Part shown: piece by piece, positions 1 to 10,318 of the stretch | Position numbering within the stretch: the first letter of the stretch is position 1 | Layout of the letters: every line of letters begins with the position of its first letter | Assembly (NCBI GenBank): GCA_964019335.1 | Contig: OZ025679.1 | Location: 547,608-611,607, forward strand | Length of the DNA: 64,000 bases | Reading direction: 5' to 3' | DNA from: Diplonema japonicum | Taxonomy: Eukaryota > Euglenozoa > Diplonemea > Diplonemida > Diplonemidae | Position numbers and translations under genes: made by a program | Notes under the pieces: generated by a model | Databases searched by the model: none | What the model was told of the DNA's origin: nothing | The model's input: only the letters and a program-made list of their open reading frames with translations

Positions 1-12
1 TGCAATCTGAAC

Positions 13-2037
13 ATGCTGCGCAGCTATAGGCTCCCCGTCACGGGCACTGGCTTGGGTTTCAGTGTAGCCAACAAAAGCGGTACTGTGGTGGTGACAAGTG
101 TTCTGCATGGCAGTAAAGCAGCCTCGCGGGGTGTGTATCCCAACTCTCTTATACGGTTCGTGAATCAAAGGACCGTGGGCAGCTTGCGTGAGTACCGGGA
201 ACTCATTGCGGGGAGTAATGAAGTGCTACTCGAGATGCAGCCACCGTCGGATGAGTATTCAGAGAGCCTCTTAGTGAGGTATATGTTGTTCATACAGCCA
301 GCAGGTAAGGTGAAGGTTACGTTCGTGGTTACAAAACAGTACATCACCCTGTACGTTGGGCGGCACGAGGTATACCGGCAGCTTACCATCAAGGAAATTG
401 AGGAAGTGACCTCAGTACTTGCGAATGACTCGAGCATCATAGTCCTGAAGCTGCAGGGCGAGGGCGCAGGCAACGAGGTGCTGCTCTCGGAAGATGCCGA
501 CGAGAGGAACCCTCCTGGGGGAAGTGTGGATGTACCTGAGTTTGTAAACAATCTGATGTTCATTGATGCACGGAGTGCCTCCTCTGGCAGCCATGCAAGC
601 AATGGTAGCCGACGTGTAAGCGCTGGAGGGGCAAGCAAGATCAGCGTACCATGTGCCCCGTCGAGCCACTCAAGTCGACACAGCACTCATCCCAGCCGTC
701 AGGGTACCAACCACCCTCGCAGTCCCCGCAGCACCCACAGCATAGTGCACGTGCACCCAACATCGTATCCATTTGTCCCGAGCAACCACTCATCCCACGT
801 GAGCAGCCACCACGACGATGGCCCCTTCGACCCCTTCCCAGCACGTTCCGTAAGTGCCGCCAGTTCAATGACAGAAGGAGCTTCCGTCCACTCCACAGAT
901 GATGACCTTCCACAGCTCACTGTCTTCGACCTTTCCCCTGAGTACAATCCCATCAAGCCGTTGATCAAAAAGAATGGTGGTGCCTTGTTGCACTTTGCAG
1001 CCCTGTGCCGGAAGATGCCTGGCGGCTCAGACACACGTATCCTGCTTGTAACGGACAAGGCACTTTACGTTTGGCTGAACAATGGAAAAGCTTCCCGCTG
1101 CCTTCCGTTCAGGGCAATCACCGAAGTCCTTATTACAAGGGAGAATCTTATAGGGTTACGAGTACACAAGGATTACGACCACGATCTGCTGGTGAAGCTC
1201 CTGGATAACACACCCAGGCAGCTGTGTAACACTCTATCATTGTTAGTTCCCTCGCTTCCCTTTAGAGATTTGGGGAAGACAAGCCTTGAGGCGGTGAAAG
1301 AGAAGATGTGGCTGAAGAAGAGCGTTGAGTGGCGAATGGCATCAAGCATGGTGCTCCCCTTTACGTATAGGTGTGTCACCGCACAAACTTGCCCACCACA
1401 CTACAGGAACGATCTTGTGAACGCACAGCGCTTTGGGTCCAACTCACCAGATCCTGTGGGGATGCTCGACGGTCCACGGTCGCCAGCAGGCTTGCCGTTA
1501 CCTGCGACTGTTCCTTCCGTTCAAATTCCCTCACGTACCCACGCAATGTCTGTAAAGGAGATCAGTCCGAGGCGAACCGAGCAGCAAGAGCATCTGCACC
1601 TGCAACAACAAATACAGGAACAGCAGCAGCAGCTGCAACTACTTCAGCAGCAGCTGCAACAGCAGGAGCAGCTGTCCGTGAACAATGACTTAGAAGGTCT
1701 ACACCAACAGATGCAGCACCTCACGCAACAGATAGGGTGCGTGGGCACTGAGGTGAAGAAGCTTCGCATCCAGAAGCCCATCGGGACGACCGAACTAGAA
1801 TGTAAAATAGAAGCTTTAGAACATAGCATAGATGGTAAGGTTACTGGTTCGGTGGACCTCCAGCAGCGGGTCACAGCATTGGAGGACCTCCTCTACAACA
1901 CAATGCAGCCTTTAGGTACAGCAAAACACTATCGAGCAGGCACCCCTGAGAGGCGGAGAGGGGCAGTGGGTGTTTGCAGTGACTCAAAAGTGATGTATAT
2001 GAGAGTGCCGCCGGCCAAACGATCCAACCACATGTAA
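13..2037 (+). CDS. PDZ domain plus two PH-like domains, polyQ coiled-coil protein
   Basis: 674 residues from the ATG at 13; the frame stays open to the window edge, so the N-terminus may be cut off. Residues ~5-80 look like a PDZ domain with the GLGF carboxylate-binding loop. Residues ~86-185 and ~317-415 look like two related PH-like beta-sandwich modules, each with a 'VT(D/K)..LYV' strand followed by an 'I.EV' stretch. Between them is a Ser/His/Pro-rich linker. Residues ~520-560 are Gln-rich (LQQQ repeats) and lead into a short coiled coil. PDZ and PH-like modules suggest a membrane- or cytoskeleton-linked scaffold; that role is inference. A possible in-frame 42-nt intron (1365-1406, GTATAG...CTACAG) would remove 14 residues, but it is longer than the others here and I leave it unspliced. 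Confidence 0.7.
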   Translation: MLRSYRLPVTGTGLGFSVANKSGTVVVTSVLHGSKAASRGVYPNSLIRFVNQRTVGSLREYRELIAGSNEVLLEMQPPSDEYSESLLVRYMLFIQPAGKVKVTFVVTKQYITLYVGRHEVYRQLTIKEIEEVTSVLANDSSIIVLKLQGEGAGNEVLLSEDADERNPPGGSVDVPEFVNNLMFIDARSASSGSHASNGSRRVSAGGASKISVPCAPSSHSSRHSTHPSRQGTNHPRSPRSTHSIVHVHPTSYPFVPSNHSSHVSSHHDDGPFDPFPARSVSAASSMTEGASVHSTDDDLPQLTVFDLSPEYNPIKPLIKKNGGALLHFAALCRKMPGGSDTRILLVTDKALYVWLNNGKASRCLPFRAITEVLITRENLIGLRVHKDYDHDLLVKLLDNTPRQLCNTLSLLVPSLPFRDLGKTSLEAVKEKMWLKKSVEWRMASSMVLPFTYRCVTAQTCPPHYRNDLVNAQRFGSNSPDPVGMLDGPRSPAGLPLPATVPSVQIPSRTHAMSVKEISPRRTEQQEHLHLQQQIQEQQQQLQLLQQQLQQQEQLSVNNDLEGLHQQMQHLTQQIGCVGTEVKKLRIQKPIGTTELECKIEALEHSIDGKVTGSVDLQQRVTALEDLLYNTMQPLGTAKHYRAGTPERRRGAVGVCSDSKVMYMRVPPAKRSNHM

Positions 2038-2098
2038 CTGTATAGTTGTTTTATTCTTCTTTGTGAATCTTTCCTTTCTAGTACCCACCACAGGGAAG

Positions 2099-3134
2099 AT
2101 GTCTGGCACTCAAGCACCGTCCTTCGAGGCAGATATCACCAGGAACAGGAAGAAGGTGGTATGGCGGAAGGAGGAGTGCGATAGGCACGAGATGACGATG
2201 CGCGACAAGGAAGCTGCAGGGTACTGGCTGATCTCCATGCCTGAGCATGTGGGGAAGATGCTGGCTAGCAGGGGACCAGGTGCGAGGCCGAGGGGAATCA
2301 TGAAGATATGTAAGTCAAGGAAACAGGGGAAGAAGGAGTGCATGATGCATGTAAGGTTTGAAGGGGAAGGCGTGCTGCCCGTGCGGCACTGTCAGATGTG
2401 CGGTCTTGCCGATGACTCGCATGGCACGAAGCTATGCTGCAAGCAGAAGGCGGTTCCTTGGTGCTCTTTTGATTCTCTGCCGTATTGCGAATACTGTGGA
2501 ACAAGGCTGATAGGAGCGCAGCAATGCCATGAGTGCAAAACGGTGGAGGTGCAGCTGCTGATGAGTACCCAGCCAGCCGACAGACCGCTGATTGGGATTA
2601 CGGCGGCGAAAACGGATAAGTCATACAGCTACGAGCTGGACAAGACGCCTGTGAATGACCGGCTGGACATGGTGGTCCCTGAGGTGCTGAGTAGTGCGGG
2701 GGTGCAGAAGATGGTGATCATGAAGAAGACGTGGAAGTGCTCTGACTGTGGAACGGCGACGCAGGGCAAATGCGTTGTGACTGGAAAACTCCACGAGCCG
2801 CCTGTCGAGCGCAAAACAGAGATCGAGAATGAGGAGTACGAGCGCATCGACGAGGAGCTGGACTTCAAGTTCACGAAGCGCCCAGACGACGTGGTTCTCG
2901 CAAACATCGTGCGTGCCATGCAGACCGCCCCCGACAAGGTATACCCCTCGCTATGCTCACTTCATACAGAAATGGAACATCATATCTATCGGCAATGCTG
3001 CTCTCGAAAACCACAAGCAAGTGAAGTACCTTGTTGGTATGCACAGCCACCACTGCACCACCACCACAGGCAAGGTCGCCGTGAAGGTCGACGAAATGTA
3101 CTACAAACTGATGCCCAAGCACCACAAGAAATAA
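2099..3134 (+). CDS. Zinc-ribbon-type Cys-rich protein, unknown function
   Basis: Two exons, 2099-2938 and 2970-3134, joined in phase 0 across a 31-nt intron (2939-2969, GTATAC...ACAG); product 334 residues. I start at the ATG at 2099, six bases after a CCACCACAG acceptor, rather than at the in-frame upstream ATG at 2063. The sequence contains several CxxC-type pairs: HCQMCG, KLCC, YCEYCG, QCHEC and WKCSDCG, which would build two or three zinc ribbons. The C-terminal exon is basic and His-rich (HSHHCTTTT). No family is recognised. Zinc binding is well supported by spacing; function is unknown. Confidence 0.7.
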
Positions 3135-3708
3135 GAATAAAGATAGCCGTTGAAAGGGTCATCTCCCTTCTATCTATGCACAGCATTTTGTACTGTGTTT
3201 TCCCTTTTTTATTTTTTTTTATAAACATTGCCGCGTTTTCCCAAAGGTCTTGTCAAAAGCCGTCCGTAAGACATCTGAGCTTGTTTACAATTAGTATGGA
3301 TGGGTCTGGGATTGTTTGACCACTTTTTGCACTTTTCATGTTTTTTGTGACCCTGCACCCCCTGACGACCGGAGCACAAGTAGCAGTTCTACCACAACGC
3401 GAGTGCTTTTAGTGTCTATGCTTTGAACAGCAACCTTCAATGAAACCCATTTTTAACGAGACCATGGTCCCCCATGCAAATTTGAGGGTTTTAAGTGATC
3501 CAGGTGGCCCCAAAGACCCAGTATACAATGAGAGAAATTGGGTTGGTGCTGCCCAGTTTCGGACGGGGAACGAAAAACCGAAAACCCCGATTGACCAATG
3601 ACGACAATTAAGGCCGTTGGAAGACGCGACCATCCCAAGGCTGGATTGTCGGCGAGTATGTATTTACACTGCAGTTTCACCGTTTGCTCTTAACACACAT
3701 ATCACAAA
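3135..3708. other. Intergenic, no gene seen
   Basis: 574 bases between the zinc-ribbon gene and the GcvT-like gene. Only short overlapping open frames on the minus strand, none with recognisable protein features. T-rich near 3205-3230. Nothing else seen. Confidence 0.6.
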
Positions 3709-5001
3709 ATGTTGCGCCGTGCTGCCTGGTTAGCTGGTCCTCTTAGGCACTCGCTGAGGAGTGTGAGCCTTCCTGCCGACAAGAAGAAGAACAACAGTGA
3801 GTGCATCGACCAGCAGCCCGCTCGCAGGAGCACGCTGTTCCCCACGCTGCAGGAGAAGGGCATGACTGTTGGTGAGGTCAACAACGGCGTCTCCAGTATG
3901 CAAAGGGCGTTGTCCTTCGACCACAGTGGGGAGGACCAGGTCAAGGCTGAGTACTTCGCTTGCCGCGAGAACGCTGCGATCTGGGACATGTCGTCCTTCG
4001 TGAAGCTGAGGATCTCCGGCCCCGACGCCTCTGCGGAGTTGGAGCACCTTTGCTCCCTCACGGTGGACCGCCCTGTCGAAGAGGGCCGTTTGGTCTACTG
4101 CTGCCTCTGCAACAAGGATGGCGGCATTGAGGCTGACGTCACTGTGCTGCGTACGGGCGAGGAGGAGTACTACATGGTGGTCGGCGCGGAGCTGCTCCGT
4201 CACGTTCTGCACTACCTGCGCAGCCACATCAGGCCGGGCAAGAAGGTTACTGTGACAGATATCAGCGACGATGTGGGCGTGCTGTGCTGTGCCGGCCCTA
4301 CTAGCAGGGCTGTGCTGGGTGATGCTGTCCCTGGCGCCGACTTCTCGAACGAAGCCTTCCCGTTCGCCACCGCCAAGAGGTTGACCATCAACGACGTGCC
4401 CGTGCTGGCCCTCAGGGTGTGCTTCATGGGCGACCTTGGGTGGGAGCTGCACTGCGACATGGAGAACCTGCCTGTCTTGTATGATGCCGTGTCCGCTGCG
4501 GGGGCTACCTACGGGGTCCGCGACGCGGGGTACGCATGCCTTGCCAGTCTGAGGACGGAGAAGATGTTCCTGCACTGGGGGAAGACCATGCGTGTCGGCG
4601 TCGAAGTGACTGCACAGGAAACACCCTTGGAGATTGGCTTCCCTGTTAAGAAGGCCCCGTTCATTGCGTCGCAGGCGCTGGGTGAGAAGAAGGGGAAGGT
4701 CTCCAAGAGGCTGATCACTATCCAGCCGAATGAGCCGACAGACCTGAGGTTCAAGGGACATGAAGTGCTTCTAAGGGACGGGAAGGAGGTGGGCATCGTC
4801 TCCACAACAGCCTACTCCTACGGCCTCGAGAGGCCTGTCGCCATTGGATGGATCGACAACGAGGGCGCCCCTGCTAAGTGGAGCTGGGTCCTCAGCCCTG
4901 ATGCCAAGCACGAGGTGCGCCTTGACGACGGTACCCTCGTGCCCTGCCAGCTCTCGAAGAGGGCCGCCTTCGACTCTGACGGCGCCCGTATGCGTTCATA
5001 G
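3709..5001 (+). CDS. GcvT-fold aminomethyltransferase-like protein, mitochondrial
   Basis: 430 residues, single exon. The first ~20 residues are Arg/Ala/Ser-rich without acids (MLRRAAWLAGPLRHSLRSVS), a typical mitochondrial targeting peptide. The rest is a GcvT fold followed by the C-terminal beta-barrel: WDMSSF near residue 90, a central GDLGWELH strand, then LRTEK near 283 and TPLEIGF near 304. Proteins of this fold bind tetrahydrofolate and accept a one-carbon unit. The 'R.EK...WG......TPLE.G' segment resembles the C-terminal half of dimethylglycine/sarcosine dehydrogenases at least as much as glycine-cleavage T protein, but no FAD oxidase half is present. A GTATGC...CCACAG segment at 3896-3926 mimics a 31-nt intron, yet removing it breaks the frame. 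Confidence 0.85.
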   Translation: MLRRAAWLAGPLRHSLRSVSLPADKKKNNSECIDQQPARRSTLFPTLQEKGMTVGEVNNGVSSMQRALSFDHSGEDQVKAEYFACRENAAIWDMSSFVKLRISGPDASAELEHLCSLTVDRPVEEGRLVYCCLCNKDGGIEADVTVLRTGEEEYYMVVGAELLRHVLHYLRSHIRPGKKVTVTDISDDVGVLCCAGPTSRAVLGDAVPGADFSNEAFPFATAKRLTINDVPVLALRVCFMGDLGWELHCDMENLPVLYDAVSAAGATYGVRDAGYACLASLRTEKMFLHWGKTMRVGVEVTAQETPLEIGFPVKKAPFIASQALGEKKGKVSKRLITIQPNEPTDLRFKGHEVLLRDGKEVGIVSTTAYSYGLERPVAIGWIDNEGAPAKWSWVLSPDAKHEVRLDDGTLVPCQLSKRAAFDSDGARMRS

Positions 5002-5232
5002 ATGCAAATGGTTAACACAACATTATAAATTGTGCTTTATCATTTTACCTCTCTCTCTCTCTCTCTTTTTTTTTCTTCTTTCTTTTTTTAATTTTTTTTT
5101 TGATTTTCTTTTTGTCAAAAACTGTCACTCTTCGCGTGCTTGGTGAGCGTAACCTCGTATTTTTTTTTCTTTTTTTTTTTTATATCCATTCGGCCGAGAA
5201 CGGCTCTCTCCTACCTGATGAAAGCTGTAAGC

Positions 5233-5263
<31 letters not shown>

Positions 5264-6614
5264 GAAATGGAGAGAAGCCTTAGTATCCGTCTACGCATTC
5301 ATCCCCTGTGCGGTCCTTTCACAGGCGCCAACTGTAGTTTGCTCCTTTTTTTTTTTTTTAAAGAAATATTTTATTCTCTGTGTTCTCCTTCATTTTATTT
5401 TTAATTTTTTCGTGTTTCCCTCCGTTGCTCCTTCCCCCTTCCCCCGTCCAGTTTTTTTTTTTTTTTTTTTTTTTTTTGATCCACACGCCTATTTTTAAAA
5501 GGGGAATAAAAATGTCCCGTAAAATCAATTTCTCCTTTTTTGGGCTACATGAAAATTTCTCCCTTGTTGTTTTTTTTCTTTCTTTTCTGATTTCCTCTTT
5601 TTTTTTTTTTTTCATTTTTCCCCTCTTTTTTTTCCCCCTTGTTTTTTTTCTTTTTTTTCTCGCTCATTCAACGAAGGCGGGTTAAATCAAGAAAAGAAAA
5701 GAAGGGGGAAAAGAGGAAAAATAAAAAGATAACAAATCAAGGCAATCAAAAGGTCTACAGAAAAGAAAAGAAGACAAATAAGGGGGATGGAGGGGGATTA
5801 CCCACAATACTAAAGATTTTACTAAAGAAAAAAAAGATTAGTTTTTTTTTTTTTTTAAATAAATAAATAAATAAATAAATAAAAAAACAGAAGCGAAAAA
5901 AAAAAAGATCTAACGTAAAAGAAATTGAATTAGTTTTTTTATTATTTTTTTTTATTACTTCCCTCATCTCGATGAGTTTTTTTTTTTTTTGACATGTAAA
6001 AGAATATGAAAAGAAAAAGAGAATGAGGCCATCTGGTTAGCTTCCTTTTTTTTTTTTTCAGTCTATATTTTTTATTTTGTTTTTTTTTCACTCTATGGAA
6101 AAAGGATATGGGTTCCTGTATGTTTTCTTAGTGGCGTTCCCAGGCACTCTGCGGTAAGAAGAAAAAAAAAAATGAAGAGCAAAAAAAAAAAAAAAGAAAA
6201 AAAAAGACCACAAAAAACAACAGACCCGTTCAGTCTCCCCTGCTCCTACCCTTTTTTTTCCTGATACTCTTTCCCCTTCCCCAAATCTGCATTTTTATTT
6301 TTTTTATTTGTTATTCCAAACATGGGCATGGGCATATTCCACGATTTATTATTTTTTTTTCTTTCTTCGCAAGTGAGGAACAGTCTGAGGCGTGTAGCCC
6401 ATTGCATGCAGCACTCTCACAGGGACGGCCGTTCGCCTTTCTTCTTTTTTTTTCTGTTGTGCCACCTCACGCGGAACTTCTTTCCTTTCCACTCGAAATG
6501 CCCTGCCCCCCCCCCTTTTTTTTGTTTGTCTTATTTTCTCTTTTTTTTTATTCTTTTTTTATTCCTTCGTTATTCCTGTTCCACATGCAACATCCCATTC
6601 ACACGCTCAGGAAC
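5002..6614. other. Homopolymer-rich intergenic gap
   Basis: About 1.6 kb dominated by long T and A runs: T-tracts after 5080, an A run of more than 25 near 5234-5258, a T run of about 25 near 5453-5477, and an (AAAT)n stretch near 5859-5882. T-runs predominate to ~5680 and A-rich purine sequence follows. No credible gene. The segment 6402-6614 is open in the frame of the next gene but is T/C-rich and ends in a splice-acceptor-like CTCAG, so I treat it as untranslated. Confidence 0.7.
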
Positions 6615-9440
6615 ATGGACACCGCCCTCTGTCTTGCAGACATGGCCCCTCCTATAGGGGCCAAGGTCGATGGCTCTGTGAGGACAAAGCGGGGCGAGCA
6701 CGCCTTCACCCACCCCGAGTGGGACCGGCCTTGGCGGTCGAAGTCTCAGCAACGCCGTGCTGAGGAGCTCACAGCCAAGGAAGTCGAGGCCGAGACGCAG
6801 GCACGAAAGAACAACGTTCTCCGCAGGCAGATCCAAGTGACACAGGCACAGCTCCGAAAGGAGGCCTCGGAGAAGCAAGCGGATATAGCCTACCTCGAAG
6901 AAGAGCACAAGTTGCAGACTCTCAAGCATGAAGGATCTTTCACAGATTTCAAAGAAGAAGCCAGCCGCAGGGAAATGGCCTTAAAGAGACAGCTAGCAAA
7001 CCTTCAGAGAGCCAAAGATGACGAGAGCCGCCTGGCAAGTGAAGAGAAGAGACGTCTCGAGACGCAGATCACAACCCTCTCCGAGGGCCACAGCAAGGAG
7101 CTGGCGCAACAAGTGCGGAACGACAAGCTGGAGATCGACAGCCTTGCGAAGCTGCTGGCGGCCAAAGACAAAGAGCTCAAAGAAGCGGAGACACGCCACC
7201 ACAAAGAAGCCCTGGAGGCCCTGACATCGAAAGACGCTGCTTCAGACGCTTTGGTGAAGCAGCTACATGAGGCTGATGAGAACTGGCGGCAGGCACTTGA
7301 CGATCAGCAGAACAGGTCTAACGCCTTGCGAAAGGAGGACCTACTCAGAGCGGAGGGGCTGGAATCCAAGTTGAAGGAAGCGAACGAAAAGGTGGCTGAA
7401 GGGCTGAGAAAGATCTCGACACTAGAACGGAAGATAGGGACCCTTGAGAATGACGCGACAGGGTGGGCTAACAGGCTGCTGTCACAGGTGGACACAATGG
7501 TGAACTCCTTCACAGGCACGGCGCCCATGGTGACGATCCTGCCGAAGGATAAGCCCGCGAACCCCTTGCGCGAGAGGCTGTGGTACAGGCTGCAGCAGTT
7601 GTGGGAGCTTGTCAACTCGCAGCACGACGCAGAGCGAAAGATGAGAGATGACAAAGAGACCAAAGAGGAATACCAGATGAGGGAGAAGAAGCAAGAGAAA
7701 GAAAGGTGGGAAGAGCGTCGCAGGGACATGCTGAATCTGGAGCAGGAGATGGATGACCTGAGGCAGAAGCAGGAGCGGCTCTCCAAGGCTTATGAAGAGC
7801 TGCGCCGTCATGCCGACGATGTCGAGCAGAGCGAGAGGTACCTCACTCACAGGCTGCACTACTTCGTCGACGATGTTATTGTGTCGGAGGAGAGCAGGAC
7901 CCAGCCCACAGCACCCCCCGCCCCGCGGCCGGGTCCCATGTACATTGTTTTCCTTTCGGCGCAGAGCACGTCACTTGTTTCTGAGAAACAACTGGTATCC
8001 AAACATTTTCACCAGCAACACCACACAGTTTAAAGCGGCGATGGAGATCTTCACTCGTGTCGTGCGGACGACAGGCCACCTTCGGGGCGGATACGAGGTA
8101 TTTTTCTTCACTTCTCTAAGATCTACACAGGCTGCTTGCAAAGGAGATGGGTTTCTGTTCCTTTTTCAGAACGTGGCTGAAGCTTATGAGTTTGCCCTTG
8201 ATGTGCAGCTGGGGCTATACAGTGCGAGGTGGCCTGCTGCAGTGCTGCAGCACACTGACATCCATGGCAGCGACGATTTGTGGAATGGCGTCAAGTGTAG
8301 GATTGCCGTGCACTATGGCATCGTGGAGGTATGGTGATAGGTGGCCAGGTTTACCTTTTCACACAGAAAGACTCAATCGGCCTTGTTGAGGAGAGGACTT
8401 ATCACGGAGCTGGGCTTGTGTATGCAGCTGCTGTGCACGAGAAGACGGCCCCGGGACAGATTGTTCTCAGTGGCAGGTCGTGGGATGAAGTGCAGCACAA
8501 GCTGGACGTCTTGCCCAAGGTGGACATCGTGTCTCTCGGAATGCACACAGTGGTCGCAACCAGCAGTGGAGACGGCGTGGAACCAGATCGTCTGATGCAG
8601 ATCCTGCCTGACAGGCTGGCAGGCAGGCGATTCCCACCAGTAGCTCAAACGGCCGCGTTGTCCATTGGCCATCAGGAGACCTTGTGCGATGCAACGCTGA
8701 AGGAGGTTGAACTGTTCCACAAGAATGGGAACGCCCTACGCAGGGGAACCGAAGCCATCACGGAGGAGCTAGAAGCTATTAGCAAGGCAGCTATTGTGAC
8801 CACGGGGAAGCTGCGGAATATGCAGTTGGACAAACCGTGGAAACAGGAGGACATGGTGGGAGCTTATGCGACCATCGATGAGATGATGCTGCGTCACGAC
8901 ACCACGAGGAAGACCCTGCAAGACATCAGTGTTGCACAGGAACACCTGTCCCGCCAGCAGAGATGCTTGGAGACTGCGGTGGCGGTACACAATGAGAGCG
9001 TGCTCACTGAATCAGAACACAGGCGGGAGATTCTTATCATGAAACAAAAGCATGAAGAGCAGCTGCACGCTGTGCAGTCGCAATGCAAGGCAGAGGCACA
9101 GAGGCTCTTGCTGTCTGTGATGAAGAAAGATGAAGTGCAGCAGCGTGCCATGAACGCAAGTACCCTCGAGCACCTTCAGAGGGAGATCGCGAGCCAGCGG
9201 CGTGGGTACCACGACGAGATGTTCGATAGAGAGGGCCCCATCAGACACCTGGACAGACATGGCCCCCGTTCTCAGGGGACAAGCCCTAAACGAAGCAAGA
9301 CAAAGCGTGGCAGCGTGGCAACCTGGGGCAGGTCCCGAACACCGAAGCACTCTAAGCCGCTGCAAACGACGACGCCTATCTTTTCTCCATCCGTGCGGAG
9401 TCGGCCCGACAGCTTCTTGGGTGGCTTGTCGTTAGCGTAG
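6615..9440 (+). CDS. Coiled-coil protein with degenerate class III nucleotide cyclase domain
   Basis: Four exons (6615-7994, 8029-8097, 8131-8328, 8367-9440) with introns of 34, 33 and 38 nt; 906 residues. ATG at 6615 follows an ACGCTCAG acceptor by 4 bases. Residues ~40-420 are long charged coiled coil. Residues ~440-590 match a class III adenylate/guanylate cyclase catalytic domain: MYIVFLSAQSTS, then HLRGGYE + AACKGDGF + FQNVAEA, AVHYGIVE and GQIVLSG. The first metal-binding Asp (usually in an F-T-D-I strand) is replaced (FLSA), and the N..R transition-state pair is not visible (VYAAAVHE); the second Asp (KGDGF) is kept. It is therefore probably a non-catalytic pseudo-cyclase, possibly an axonemal scaffold (inference). 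The C-terminal ~300 residues are again coiled coil with a basic Ser/Arg tail. Confidence 0.8.
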
Positions 9441-9622
9441 GCATACCTTTAATATTGGTGGACCTCTTCCATCTGTGAATTTATTTGTATTTTAGTAGTT
9501 TGTTACAGAGGCATTCCCTTTCTTGCCCGAAGCTTTCTTGTGTTTTAACCATTGTCAATTCTAGATGCAGTAGCTAGACTTTTTAATTTGAGCAACACTC
9601 TGACGTACTCTCACTAGGTGCC

Positions 9623-10236
9623 ATGGAGTGTTCGCTGGACAGTCTGCACTTTCCGCTGCGGCCCCTGAGGGACATGGTGGGGGTTGTGAATATAGTGAGG
9701 GTATTGAACAATAGTGCTGACTTCGTGCAGTACAAAGTAACGTCGACGCACAAGGAGTGCATCAATGCCCACCCTTGCAATGGGATGCTAAGCCCGTGGG
9801 CAGAGACGGAGGTGGAAATAAGATGGTGTGAAGATGTACCCATGCGTGACTACAGCAACCTGAGACCACCGCAACAGCCACGCGTCAGGATACAGCCAGT
9901 AAATGGTGGTCCTTCGCATGAGCTACACGTCTTGTTTGAGATGCCTAAGGAGAGTGCCAAACACTACTTCTACGTGGGTACAACCCTCTACGCCCATCCA
10001 CCGCCTTTCGTTGCCTCCGCCTCAGACATAGGCACAGCAGACGTCACGCGGTATGAGGAGTCCAGAAAGCGAGACCGCCCCATCCTCTCTGACACATACT
10101 CTTCGGAAACAGAGGTATGCCAAAGTGACACGTCGCAACCCCACAGTCCGAGTTATCTGGCTTCGAGCACCACACACGACACCACCCTATACGGCACACC
10201 CCTGATACACGGATCTGTACTTGTTTACTTTCTTGA
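9623..10236 (+). CDS. MSP (VAP-like) domain protein with C-terminal CaaX box
   Basis: Two exons, 9623-10114 and 10147-10236, joined in phase 0 across a 32-nt intron (GTATGC...CCACAG); 193 residues. Residues ~3-115 resemble the major-sperm-protein/VAP beta-sandwich: an N-terminal LHFPLRPL strand, then VLNNSADFVQYKV and further strands to FEMPKESAK. Classical VAPs are tail-anchored ER contact-site proteins that bind FFAT motifs. Here, after splicing, the tail has no membrane helix and ends CLLS-stop, a CaaX prenylation signal (X = Ser favours farnesyl). Without the intron, the frame runs accidentally into the downstream gene. A lipid anchor replacing the usual tail anchor is inference from those last residues. 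Confidence 0.65.
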
Positions 10237-10318
10237 TTTACACCTTTTTACCTTTTTTTCCGCATTAATAACGCATCGTGTTCACCACTGCCTTATTTCT
10301 GCTCTACAGGGATGCGAG

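Noticed and set aside
5100-5967. Poly-Phe/poly-Lys frames in the homopolymer gap
   Set aside because: Composed of T or A runs on both strands, with no start context or domain.
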